Shown here: in pieces, positions 6,284 through 12,406 of the stretch
Numbering within the stretch: position 1 is the first letter of the stretch
Layout: every line of letters begins with the position of its first letter
Source: JBDRGC01 sp043818215
Lineage (GTDB): Bacteria; Chloroflexota; Anaerolineae; Anaerolineales; UBA11858
Direction: 5' to 3'
DNA length: 12,406 nt
Assembly: GCA_043818215.1 (NCBI GenBank)
Contig: JBDRGC010000345.1
Span: forward strand, 1 to 12,406
Notes under the pieces: model-generated
What the model was told of the DNA's origin: nothing
Databases searched by the model: none
What the model saw: only the letters and a program-made list of their open reading frames with translations
Program-made: the position numbers and the translations under genes

Positions 6284-6369
6284 GACGAGTGGCGGATGGC
6301 GAGTGGCGAGTGGCGAGAGGCGGGAGGCGGGAGGCAGGAGGCAGGAGGCAGGAGGCAGGAGGCAGGAGG
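6284..6369 (+). repeat. Heptamer tandem array, GGCGAGT grading into GGCAGGA
   Basis: About 12 units of 7 nt. The sequence drifts stepwise from GGCGAGT through GGCGAGA and GGCGGGA to five identical GGCAGGA units. That gradient is what stepwise slippage or unequal copying would leave. It adjoins the MITE-like element directly. Confidence 0.92.
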
Positions 6370-6383
6370 AAACACATTCCCCA

Positions 6384-6413
6384 TTCCCAATTCACAAATA
6401 GAGCAAGTATAAT
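6384..6413 (+). promoter_or_regulatory. Possible glyQS promoter at the edge of a repeat array
   Basis: TTCCCA (6384-6389), 18 bp, then a perfect TATAAT (6408-6413). The last four bases of the -10 box are the first TAAT unit of the following array. Transcription would begin inside that array, giving a leader of about 105-110 nt made almost only of repeats. Confidence 0.4.
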
Positions 6414-6527
6414 CCCCTAATCTCTAATCTCTAATCTCTAATCTCTAATCTCTAATCCCCTAATCTCTAATCTCTAATCCCTAATCTCTAACCTCTAACC
6501 TCTAACCTCCTAACCCCTAAACCTCCC
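6410..6527 (+). repeat. Heptamer array TAATCTC/TAACCTC running into the glyQS start
   Basis: About 15 units of 7-8 nt, mostly TAATCTC, changing to TAACCTC and C-richer forms near the gene. It ends at the base before ATG 6528. The whole translation-initiation region is therefore pyrimidine-rich. There is no purine-rich Shine-Dalgarno, and CCTCC (6506-6510 and in 6521-6527) even resembles the 16S anti-Shine-Dalgarno core. No T-box or other structured leader is seen. Confidence 0.92.
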
Positions 6528-9500
6528 ATGACCCCTCCCCTCAATTTCCAATCCATCATCTTCACCCTGCAAACCTACTGGACCGAAAAAGGATGCCTTA
6601 TCTGGCAGCCATACCACACTGAAGTCGGCGCCGGAACTATGAACCCGGCCACCTTCTTGCGCGCCCTCGGCCCCGAACCGTGGAACGTAGCCTACGTCGA
6701 GCCCTCAATCCGCCCCGACGACGGTCGCTACGGTGAAAATCCCAACCGTTTTTACCAGCACACCCAATACCAGGTCATCCTCAAGCCTGATCCCGGCAAC
6801 CCTCAGGAGCTATATTTGGGTTCGCTGGAAGCTCTGGGCATCGATCCCAAAACACATGATATCCGCTTTGTGGAAGACAATTGGGCACAGCCCGCTATCT
6901 CAGCCTGGGGCCTGGGCTGGGAGGTCTGGCTGGACGGATTGGAAATCACCCAATTCACCTATTTCCAGCAGATCGGTGGACTGACACTCGACCCCGTTTC
7001 GGTGGAACTGACCTACGGACTGGAACGCATCGCCATGGCCCTGCAAGGAGTGCGCGATTTCCGCGATATCCGCTGGAACGAGCATATAACCTACGGCGAT
7101 GTATGCCTGCAAAACGAACAGGAATCCAGCAAGTACGCCTTCGAGTTAGCCGACGTTGACCGCCTGCGCCAGATATTCGACCTGTACGAGGCCGAGGCCG
7201 AAACCTGCCTCGCCAATTTCCAGGTGCTTCCCGCCCATGATTACGTGCTTAAGTGCTCCCACACCTTCAACGTACTCGATACCCGCGGCGCAATCGGCGT
7301 CACCGAGCGAGCTGGATTCTTCCGCCGGATGCGCACCCTGGCCCGCGGCGTGGCTCAGACCTACGTGGAGCAGCGGCAGCGGCTGGAGTATCCCTGGCTG
7401 GGGATTGGTAAATTGGGGATTGGTAAATTGGGGATTGGTAAATTGGGAAGTGGTAGATTGGAAAACCAAGATACCAAGATACCAACATACCAACATACCA
7501 ATTTACCAATCTACCAATCTACCAATCTACCAGACACCTTCCTCCTCGAAATCGGCGTCGAAGAACTCCCCTCCGGCGATCTCGAAGATGCGCTCGCTCA
7601 ACTGAAAACGCGCCTCCCCGCGCTGCTGGATGAATTGCGCCTCGACCACGGTGAAATCAACGTTGTGGGCACGCCTCGACGGCTGGTCGTGCATATCGAA
7701 GAACTGGCTCCTCGGCAGGCCGACCTGGAACAAGTGGTCAAAGGGCTTCCCGCCAGCCGCGCCTTTGACTCGGATGGCAACCCCACCAAAGCCGCGCAGG
7801 GATTTGCCCGCTCCAAAGGCGTGGATGTCGGCGATCTGGAAACTCGCGAATTCAACGGGGGCAGCTACGTGGTGGCAGTGGTACACGCTGCCGGCCGCCC
7901 CACCCTCGATATCCTGCTCGCAACTCTCCCCGATTTGATTGCCGGCCTACACTTCGGCAAATCCATGCGCTGGCTGCCTGTGCCCCACAAAGCGGGAAAC
8001 CACGCCACAGTCGCCTTCTCCCGCCCCATCCGCTGGCTGCTGGCTCTGCACGGCGCAAACGTCATCCCCTTCGAATACGCTGGTTTGCAGGCCGCAAACA
8101 TCACCCGCGGGCTGCGCTTCATCGAACCCAAAACAATCACTGTCGCATCCCCGGCGGGCTATTTCGCCGCTCTCAAGAGTCAGGGCATCATCCTCGACCC
8201 CGGGGCGCGTCAGGCCAGCATCGAGCAGCAAATCCACGCCCTGGCTGCTGAAGTGGGCGGAGAGATCGCCCCCGACCCCGCCCTGCTCACCGAGGTCACC
8301 AATCTGGTCGAGGCCCCGGCTGCCCTGCGCGGCGATTTCAACCCCAGCCACCTCGAACTTCCCCAAGAAGTGCTCATCTCGGTGATGAAGAAACACCAGC
8401 GCTACTTCCCTGTGAAACGTGAAGGCGTGAAGCGTGAAACGTTACTGCCCTACTTCATTACCGTGGCTAACAAACCCGCCGGAATGCCGCTGGAGGCCAT
8501 CAAGCAGGGCAACGAAGATGTTGTGCGGGCACGCTTTGCCGATGCGGCTTATTTTGTGCGGGAGGATATGAAAACGAATTTGGCGGACTATCTGCCCAAG
8601 TTGGGGACTCTCACCTTTCAAGCCGACCTGGGTTCCATGTTGGATAAAACCCACCGAATCGGACGTTTAGCTTGCGTGCTGGCCCCGATACTTGATCTCA
8701 GCCCCGGGGAAACTGCCACGGCCCGCCGCGCCGCCGAGTTGTGCAAAGCTGATTTGGTCACCAAAATGGTGGTCGATATGACCTCCCTGCAAGGCGTCAT
8801 GGGGCGCGATTATGCCCTGGCCTCCGGCGAAACCCAGGCCGTTGCCGCGGCCATCTTCGAGCATTACCTGCCGCGCTTTGCCGGCGACATCACCCCGCAG
8901 ACCAAACCGGGGTTGGTAGTGGGCCTCGCCGACCGGCTGGATTCGCTGACCGGCCTCTTCGCGGCCGGGCTGGCCCCCACGGGAAACAAAGACCCCTTCG
9001 CTCTGCGCCGCGCCGCGCTGGGGGTGGTCGGCAGCCTGATGGCCTGGGATTTGGATTTCGATTTGGGCGCGGCTATCGAGTCCGCCGCAGAGAATCTCCC
9101 CATCGAGGCGGCTCCCGAGTCTCGCAGGGAATGTCTCGTTTTCATCGTCGAACGCCTGCGCAACCTGCTGTTGGACGATGGCTTGCGCTATGACATCGTG
9201 GACGCGGTGGTCACTGCCCAGGGGTACAACCCGTCCGGCGCGGCCCAGGCAGTCAAAGAACTCACCACCTGGGTGGCGCGTGACGATTGGGACACGATTT
9301 TGCCGGCGTATTCTCGCTGTGTGCGCATAACTCGTGACCAGGTATCAGGTATCAGGTATCAGGCCTTGCCAGATATCCACCCTGCCGAAAAGGAACTCCT
9401 GGCTGCCATCGAGAAAGCCGAAAGAGCTTTCACACTCTCCAATCTCCACTCTCCACTCTCCGCATTTCTGACCGCTTTCGAACCCATGATTCCCGCCATC

Positions 9501-9632
9501 GACAAATTCTTCGAGGATGTGCTGGTCATGGTGGAAGATGAAACTGTGCGCAATAACCGTCTGGCGCTGTTGCAGCGTATCGCCGCCCTGGCCGATGGGA
9601 TTGTGGATTTGTCGAAGCTGGAAGGATTTTAA
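6528..9632 (+). CDS. glyQS: Fused glycyl-tRNA synthetase, alpha plus beta subunit
   Basis: A 1034-aa enzyme charging tRNA-Gly with glycine and ATP in the cytoplasm. Residues 1-290 are the class II catalytic alpha subunit: GAGTMNPATFLRALGPEP, GRYGENPNR (66-74), DNWAQPAISAWGLGWEVWL (117-135), QFTYFQQ, and motif 3 YGLERIAM (163-170). Residues about 337-1034 are the beta subunit: FLLEIGVEELPSG at its start, GTPRRLVVHIEEL, MKKHQRYFPV, the HD-type region CKADLVTKMVVDMTSLQGVMGRDYA split around 739-763, and a C-terminal helical anticodon-binding region. Fusion is known in several bacterial lineages. The linker 291-336 is entirely repeat-encoded, and three further short repeat tracts lie in the beta part (629-638, 938-945, about 970-978). 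The ATG at 6528 fits the family N-terminus but has no Shine-Dalgarno. A 45-bp-arm hairpin follows the gene. Confidence 0.96.
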   Translation: MTPPLNFQSIIFTLQTYWTEKGCLIWQPYHTEVGAGTMNPATFLRALGPEPWNVAYVEPSIRPDDGRYGENPNRFYQHTQYQVILKPDPGNPQELYLGSLEALGIDPKTHDIRFVEDNWAQPAISAWGLGWEVWLDGLEITQFTYFQQIGGLTLDPVSVELTYGLERIAMALQGVRDFRDIRWNEHITYGDVCLQNEQESSKYAFELADVDRLRQIFDLYEAEAETCLANFQVLPAHDYVLKCSHTFNVLDTRGAIGVTERAGFFRRMRTLARGVAQTYVEQRQRLEYPWLGIGKLGIGKLGIGKLGSGRLENQDTKIPTYQHTNLPIYQSTNLPDTFLLEIGVEELPSGDLEDALAQLKTRLPALLDELRLDHGEINVVGTPRRLVVHIEELAPRQADLEQVVKGLPASRAFDSDGNPTKAAQGFARSKGVDVGDLETREFNGGSYVVAVVHAAGRPTLDILLATLPDLIAGLHFGKSMRWLPVPHKAGNHATVAFSRPIRWLLALHGANVIPFEYAGLQAANITRGLRFIEPKTITVASPAGYFAALKSQGIILDPGARQASIEQQIHALAAEVGGEIAPDPALLTEVTNLVEAPAALRGDFNPSHLELPQEVLISVMKKHQRYFPVKREGVKRETLLPYFITVANKPAGMPLEAIKQGNEDVVRARFADAAYFVREDMKTNLADYLPKLGTLTFQADLGSMLDKTHRIGRLACVLAPILDLSPGETATARRAAELCKADLVTKMVVDMTSLQGVMGRDYALASGETQAVAAAIFEHYLPRFAGDITPQTKPGLVVGLADRLDSLTGLFAAGLAPTGNKDPFALRRAALGVVGSLMAWDLDFDLGAAIESAAENLPIEAAPESRRECLVFIVERLRNLLLDDGLRYDIVDAVVTAQGYNPSGAAQAVKELTTWVARDDWDTILPAYSRCVRITRDQVSGIRYQALPDIHPAEKELLAAIEKAERAFTLSNLHSPLSAFLTAFEPMIPAIDKFFEDVLVMVEDETVRNNRLALLQRIAALADGIVDLSKLEGF
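7400..7535 (+). repeat. Repeat-built alpha-beta linker of GlyRS with self-complementary halves
   Basis: The left block has four 15-nt units (7400-7459; three identical, the fourth diverged) encoding LGIGK three times and then LGSGR. The right block has eight 8-nt units of ACCAATCT/ACCAAGAT type (7465-7528) plus a partial one, giving an 8-residue peptide period (TKIPTYQH, TNLPIYQS). The halves are complementary: ATTGGTAAATTGG (7404-7416, and again at 7419 and 7434) matches CCAATTTACCAAT (7498-7510) exactly, and TGGTAGATTGG (7451-7461) matches three right-hand units. The mRNA can fold into a hairpin here. Confidence 0.93.
8412..8441 (+). repeat. Short GTGAAAC/GTGAAGC repeat inside glyQS
   Basis: Four near-copies of GTGAARS in 30 nt, with one 8-nt unit, in frame, encoding VKREGVKRET (629-638). 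It lies between the conserved KKHQRYFPV and the LLPYFITVANK segment, where the family usually has a variable loop. Confidence 0.7.
9339..9363 (+). repeat. CAGGTAT triplicated inside glyQS
   Basis: Three perfect copies of CAGGTAT plus CAGG. Twenty-one bases equal seven codons, so three heptamers keep the frame. They encode QVSGIRYQ (938-945) at a loop in the C-terminal region. Confidence 0.85.
9434..9461 (+). repeat. Four heptamers ACTCTCC/AATCTCC inside glyQS
   Basis: Four 7-nt units, encoding a loop around LSNLHSPLS. AATCTCC is the reverse complement of GGAGATT, the unit phase of the array at 2588-2713, so the same repeat type occurs in both coding and non-coding DNA here. Confidence 0.8.
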
Positions 9633-9664
9633 GAGTAATTCGGGTGATTGGTGAAAGCAGCTTG

Positions 9665-9773
9665 AATAGAACGCGGATAACACGGATTGAGCGGATTTAC
9701 GCGGATTTTAACTAATTTTATTTTAAAAAAAATCCGCGTCAATCCGCCTAATCCGTGTTATCCGCGTTCTATT
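9665..9773. repeat. Long hairpin, 45-bp arms, after glyQS
   Basis: The arms 9665-9709 and 9729-9773 match as inverted repeats at 42 of 45 positions around a 19-nt AT-rich loop. Each arm contains repeated GCGGATT-like words (GAACGCGGATAACACGGATT). It lies 32 bp past the glyQS stop. It could work as a strong transcript end or stabilise the mRNA 3' end, but the lack of a T-run argues against a simple intrinsic terminator. It resembles widespread intergenic palindromes. Confidence 0.92.
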
Positions 9774-9858
9774 TCAACAGGGGGGTTGAACGCTAACTTT
9801 TAAGCAAATATCGCCTGTGAGTAACTGAGGAGATGTAACTATTCCTGTTTTGAGGTTC

Positions 9859-9956
9859 GTAGTAACGACTATTGCGAAGCATCCCGCACGTAGCATCCCC
9901 GAAGGGTGCGAAGGGGGCAGTCGTTTTGGCTACATAAACTGAGACGGACGGGTCTC
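9859..9956. repeat. Weak dyad element upstream of the lipoprotein gene
   Basis: GTAG and AACGACT (9859-9862, 9864-9870) are mirrored by AGTCGTT and CTAC (9919-9925, 9930-9933). Between them GCATCCC occurs twice, and a small hairpin forms with GGGTGC. GAGAC/GTCTC (9941-9945, 9952-9956) adds another small stem. It is probably another dispersed repeat. The remainder of 9957-10112 shows no gene and no convincing promoter; TAGAAT at 10015 lacks a good -35. Confidence 0.35.
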
Positions 9957-10124
9957 GTAGGGCGCTCGTAGGATAACTGTCGGGAAGCCTTCAAGCATAG
10001 CAAGAAAAAACGGATAGAATTAACTCCACCGGATATATGGCTACCGCGGCGGGAAAAATTGCATATCCAATCTCCCATCACGATCAACACTACGAGTTTC
10101 TCTTCTCACTTTAGGAGGTTAATC

Positions 10125-11600
10125 ATGAAACATTCGATTCTGTTCTGTATGCTGCTTTTGTTATCGGCCTGTGTAAAAACCCAGTCAATACTGACGGAGA
10201 CGCCAGAGACTTCAACTCTTGCAACTGTCCTATCCCCAGAAAATTCGACCCCTTCACTAACTGAAAACTCACCAGATCAACAAACCATCATCAACGAAGT
10301 TCAGGCCCTCACTACCCAGTGGGAAGAAACCTTGCTGTCTTCCCCCGGATGGGTTCATTTGGCTTTACATCATTACAGCACCGAAGACCACGGATCGCTT
10401 CCCAATGGGCAGCCCATCCTCAACGACCGCCTGGATGAAAGCTGGTACTTGCTCGATTACTTTGGCATGGTTATCACATCTATTCTCACCATGAACGACT
10501 TGGACGGGAATCCGTTTCAGATTAGCGTGATGCAAGACGGCGTTGCCCGCAATTTGACTCTCGGCGAAGAAAATACTTTCGATCCCTATCCGCTCAAACT
10601 TGACAATGGCTTTGCCCAGCACGCCGCGCAGTCTCCCACCCTGGGCAGCAACCTGACCCGCCGGCAAATCACTCTCGGCGATGGACGCTCCGCGGTGCAG
10701 TTCACCCTACATGAGGGGCAACCCCCGTCTGGTCAGCCGAAGATCGAAGAGGAAGCCATGTACGATCCCGCAAGCGGTGCGTTGCTAGGGTTGGCGCTGT
10801 ACAAGCTTGACACCAGCGAGCGGACAATCATCTGGCAAGTGATCTACCTGGCGGCTGAGAGAGTCTCATTGCCCCCCGCCGAAGCCCTGGCCTACCTGGA
10901 GCAGGAAACCCCTTCTTTCAAGCCATTGCCCCCGCAGCCCACTTCCACACCGGGCGGGGTAGACACGGCGAATAGCAATTTATCCTTCGAGTGGATTGGA
11001 AATGATTTTGATCGCCCCACTTTTTTCTACGGCGATATTTCCGCCGGGTTTAATTACCTGGGGCGTGTGAATTTTGGTGGCGTTCCCGGCGGCTGGTGCG
11101 ACCGCTCTCCCAACGGGCAGTTGATCGCCTTCAATTATGCTGAGAACGATTTAGAGAATGAAACCGCCCACGAGTTCCTGCGCTGGTTCAGCCTGGAAGA
11201 TGTCAGCACTGTGCATATTCCCCTCCCCGAACTGGAATTATGCAGCCCTGTCGCCTGGGGGCCAGATAACGCCAGCCTGGCTTTCTCCGCTTACGAGGCT
11301 GAACTCGACTGTGCGCTTTACCTCCATAACATCACCACTGAAGAAACCATCAAACTTTCCAGTGATGCTGGCAGCCTGTGGATACCCTTCTGGAGTCCCG
11401 ATGGCGAATATGTGGCCGCCGTGTCAACAACAACCGATCCGCCGATCATCTACGTGTTTCGGATTGCTGACTCAGAAGTTGTGTATCAGGGAGAATTCAA
11501 CACCGGAACCTGGCGCGCCCCTGACGACTCCCCAACCCTCGCATGGTCGTGTCGAGATAAATCCGAGACCTCGGGAATAGAGAAAGGAGAACCCCTCTAA
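10125..11600 (+). CDS. Lipoprotein with beta-propeller C-terminus, interrupted by a group II intron
   Basis: A 491-aa frame. The N-terminus is a type II signal peptide, K2-H3 followed by a hydrophobic run and the lipobox LSAC with Cys16 as the lipid anchor. A Ser/Thr/Pro-rich spacer follows (about 20-55). Residues 55-265 are an unrecognised mixed domain. Residues about 320-475 carry propeller-like motifs of PD40/TolB type: DRSPNGQLIAFNY (326-338), AWGPDNASLAFSAY (377-390), FWSPDGEYVAAVS (422-434) and TLAWS (471-475). The start at 10125 follows a strong AGGAGG (10113-10118); the frame is open upstream to 10059, but without a ribosome site. The last 16 residues look foreign: a group II intron appears to begin near 11549, in the serine codon of a W-S-P-type propeller turn, and its bases supply the stop. 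The true C-terminus should lie in exon 2 beyond the window. Confidence 0.8.
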   Translation: MKHSILFCMLLLLSACVKTQSILTETPETSTLATVLSPENSTPSLTENSPDQQTIINEVQALTTQWEETLLSSPGWVHLALHHYSTEDHGSLPNGQPILNDRLDESWYLLDYFGMVITSILTMNDLDGNPFQISVMQDGVARNLTLGEENTFDPYPLKLDNGFAQHAAQSPTLGSNLTRRQITLGDGRSAVQFTLHEGQPPSGQPKIEEEAMYDPASGALLGLALYKLDTSERTIIWQVIYLAAERVSLPPAEALAYLEQETPSFKPLPPQPTSTPGGVDTANSNLSFEWIGNDFDRPTFFYGDISAGFNYLGRVNFGGVPGGWCDRSPNGQLIAFNYAENDLENETAHEFLRWFSLEDVSTVHIPLPELELCSPVAWGPDNASLAFSAYEAELDCALYLHNITTEETIKLSSDAGSLWIPFWSPDGEYVAAVSTTTDPPIIYVFRIADSEVVYQGEFNTGTWRAPDDSPTLAWSCRDKSETSGIEKGEPL

Positions 11601-12406
11601 GAAATTGGTCAACATTACCCAGTGGGTGAAAGTCCCACCTGACTAAAGCCTAGCCAGCAGGTCAGTAGCGAAATCCACGTGCAAACCTGGTAACAGGAGT
11701 ATGGAGCTGGATGGAGCAAGGATACAGGCCGCGTCACTGAGCCCCGAAATGGGTATGCTGGTGGACGAAAGATAACCATACTGAGAAGTGAGTATGGGAA
11801 AGCCGACAGTTTTCATGCGCTGGAAGGCAGTAGTCCTGGGAACGCAAAGCAAGGGCGAGTAAACAGGACACCACCGGGGTCTAAGAACGGGGCATGTATT
11901 CAAAGGGGTAATTCGGGAACTCGAGAGAGCCATCATGTCTCCCACCCAAGATGCCAGAAGACGAGGAGTACTGGCGATAAACAAGAGACCTGGCACTGGC
12001 AGGCCATACTATCGGCAATGACAGTGAGCCGTGAGAACGGGACACAAAGAAGAAGAAAGTGGGGAATGGGTATTGGGAAGCGAAAGCGAAAAGCGAAGCA
12101 ACCCAAGAAGGGCAGATGGCAGTCGCAGCGGAGCATAGTACCGATGGGCAGAGAGAAACCTGTCCGGGATGGTGGGGAAGTGAGACCCAAGCGACCCACC
12201 GTAGGGAAGGCGAAGCCGGGAGAAACATTCTGAAGGAAGGAAAGATGAGAGGCATTTCAAGGTCACCAATCGTCTCAACGATACTCCAACAGATTGCTAA
12301 GCAGGCAGTCGAATATCCGGAGATGGTGTTCACGACACTGATACACCATATCGACGTGGACTTCTTGAAAGAGGCGTACTGGCGCACGAGCAAAACCGCT
12401 GCACCG
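11549..12406 (+). mobile_element. Group II intron, 5' part, running off the window
   Basis: About 700 nt of highly structured non-coding DNA precedes an intron-type reverse transcriptase. Recognisable ribozyme features are the small stem GTGGG-TGAAAGT-CCCAC (11622-11638), the CCTAGCCAGCAGG and GTCAGTAGCGAAATCCA stretches in domain I, and a purine-rich region ahead of the ORF, as in bacterial chloroplast-like or related introns. The 5' end is placed at GTGTCGAG (11549), a partial match to the GUGYG consensus, because the host frame is propeller-like up to there and not after. The boundary could be off by some tens of bases. Frames on either strand within 11600-12240 are ribozyme by-products. 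The 3' half (rest of the ORF, domains V and VI) is not in the window. Confidence 0.85.
12245..12406 (+). CDS. ltrA: Group II intron reverse transcriptase/maturase, N-terminal part
   Basis: The first 54 residues are visible and the frame is open at the window edge. EYPEMVFTTLIHHIDVDFL and KEAYWRTSKTAAP match the start of intron-encoded proteins (RT-0 region: PEMVFTTLAHHID, then LKEAYRRTRKDGA in typical members). The protein copies the intron RNA into DNA at new sites and helps splicing. The ATG at 12245 has GAAGGAAGG (12232-12240) 4 nt upstream. The frame is open further upstream to at least 12122 but shows no Met there. In family members an invariant Lys-Asp-Gly-Ala is common where this one has KTAAP, so the copy may be diverged; this cannot be judged from so short a piece. 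Confidence 0.88.
   Translation, partial: MRGISRSPIVSTILQQIAKQAVEYPEMVFTTLIHHIDVDFLKEAYWRTSKTAAP

Noticed and set aside
6410..6527. T-box or glycine riboswitch before glyQS
   Set aside because: The leader is heptamer repeat with no specifier-loop or T-box motif visible.
10059..10124. Longer start for the lipoprotein
   Set aside because: It would bury the signal peptide; ATG 10125 has AGGAGG and gives a proper lipobox at Cys16.
11643..12393. Minus-strand and plus-strand frames inside the intron
   Set aside because: They lie over the ribozyme domains and antisense to the reverse transcriptase start; no codon or family signal.
1..12406. tRNA or rRNA genes
   Set aside because: No T-loop GGTTCRANYCC with matching acceptor stem or rRNA-like stretch was recognised on either strand.

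Overview
The window looks like a chromosomal segment of a Chloroflexota bacterium, probably Anaerolineae. This is inferred from the fused alpha-beta glycyl-tRNA synthetase, an XPB-helicase-associated-domain protein without its helicase, a small SWIM zinc-finger protein, and dense heptamer repeats and long palindromes between genes. No rRNA or other decisive taxonomic marker is present.

Layout: (1) 34-2602 holds two plus-strand genes 13 bp apart, a diacylglycerol/lipid kinase and the XPB-domain protein. The stop codon of the second lies inside an 18-unit heptamer array. (2) 2603-3330 holds a compact unit (near-consensus promoter, Shine-Dalgarno, 14-codon ORF, perfect terminator), then an inverted repeat and an 81-aa SWIM protein with its own terminator. 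(3) 3331-4722 holds a palindromic element, a minus-strand antitoxin-like gene without a visible toxin, a nested ~166-bp palindrome, a perfect 19-bp hairpin and a GC-rich hairpin pair. (4) 4723-6120 encodes a double-zinc-ribbon protein with a C-terminal membrane helix. (5) 6121-6527 is filled by a MITE-like element and two heptamer arrays, the second running up to the next start codon. (6) 6528-9632 is the 1034-aa fused GlyRS, with repeat tracts embedded at four places in its reading frame. (7) 9633-10124 holds a 45-bp-arm hairpin and weaker dyads. (8) 10125 to the window end is a lipoprotein gene interrupted by a group II intron whose reverse transcriptase runs off the right edge.

The genes do not form one pathway. 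They are mostly separate transcription units, and only the first two look like an operon. The common thread is repeat invasion: every larger intergenic gap carries an inverted repeat or short tandem array, and the same kind of 7-8 nt repeat has entered coding sequence, most strikingly as the linker joining the GlyRS alpha and beta halves. The best candidates for something undescribed are the 14-codon microgene and the repeat-built linker of the essential GlyRS.
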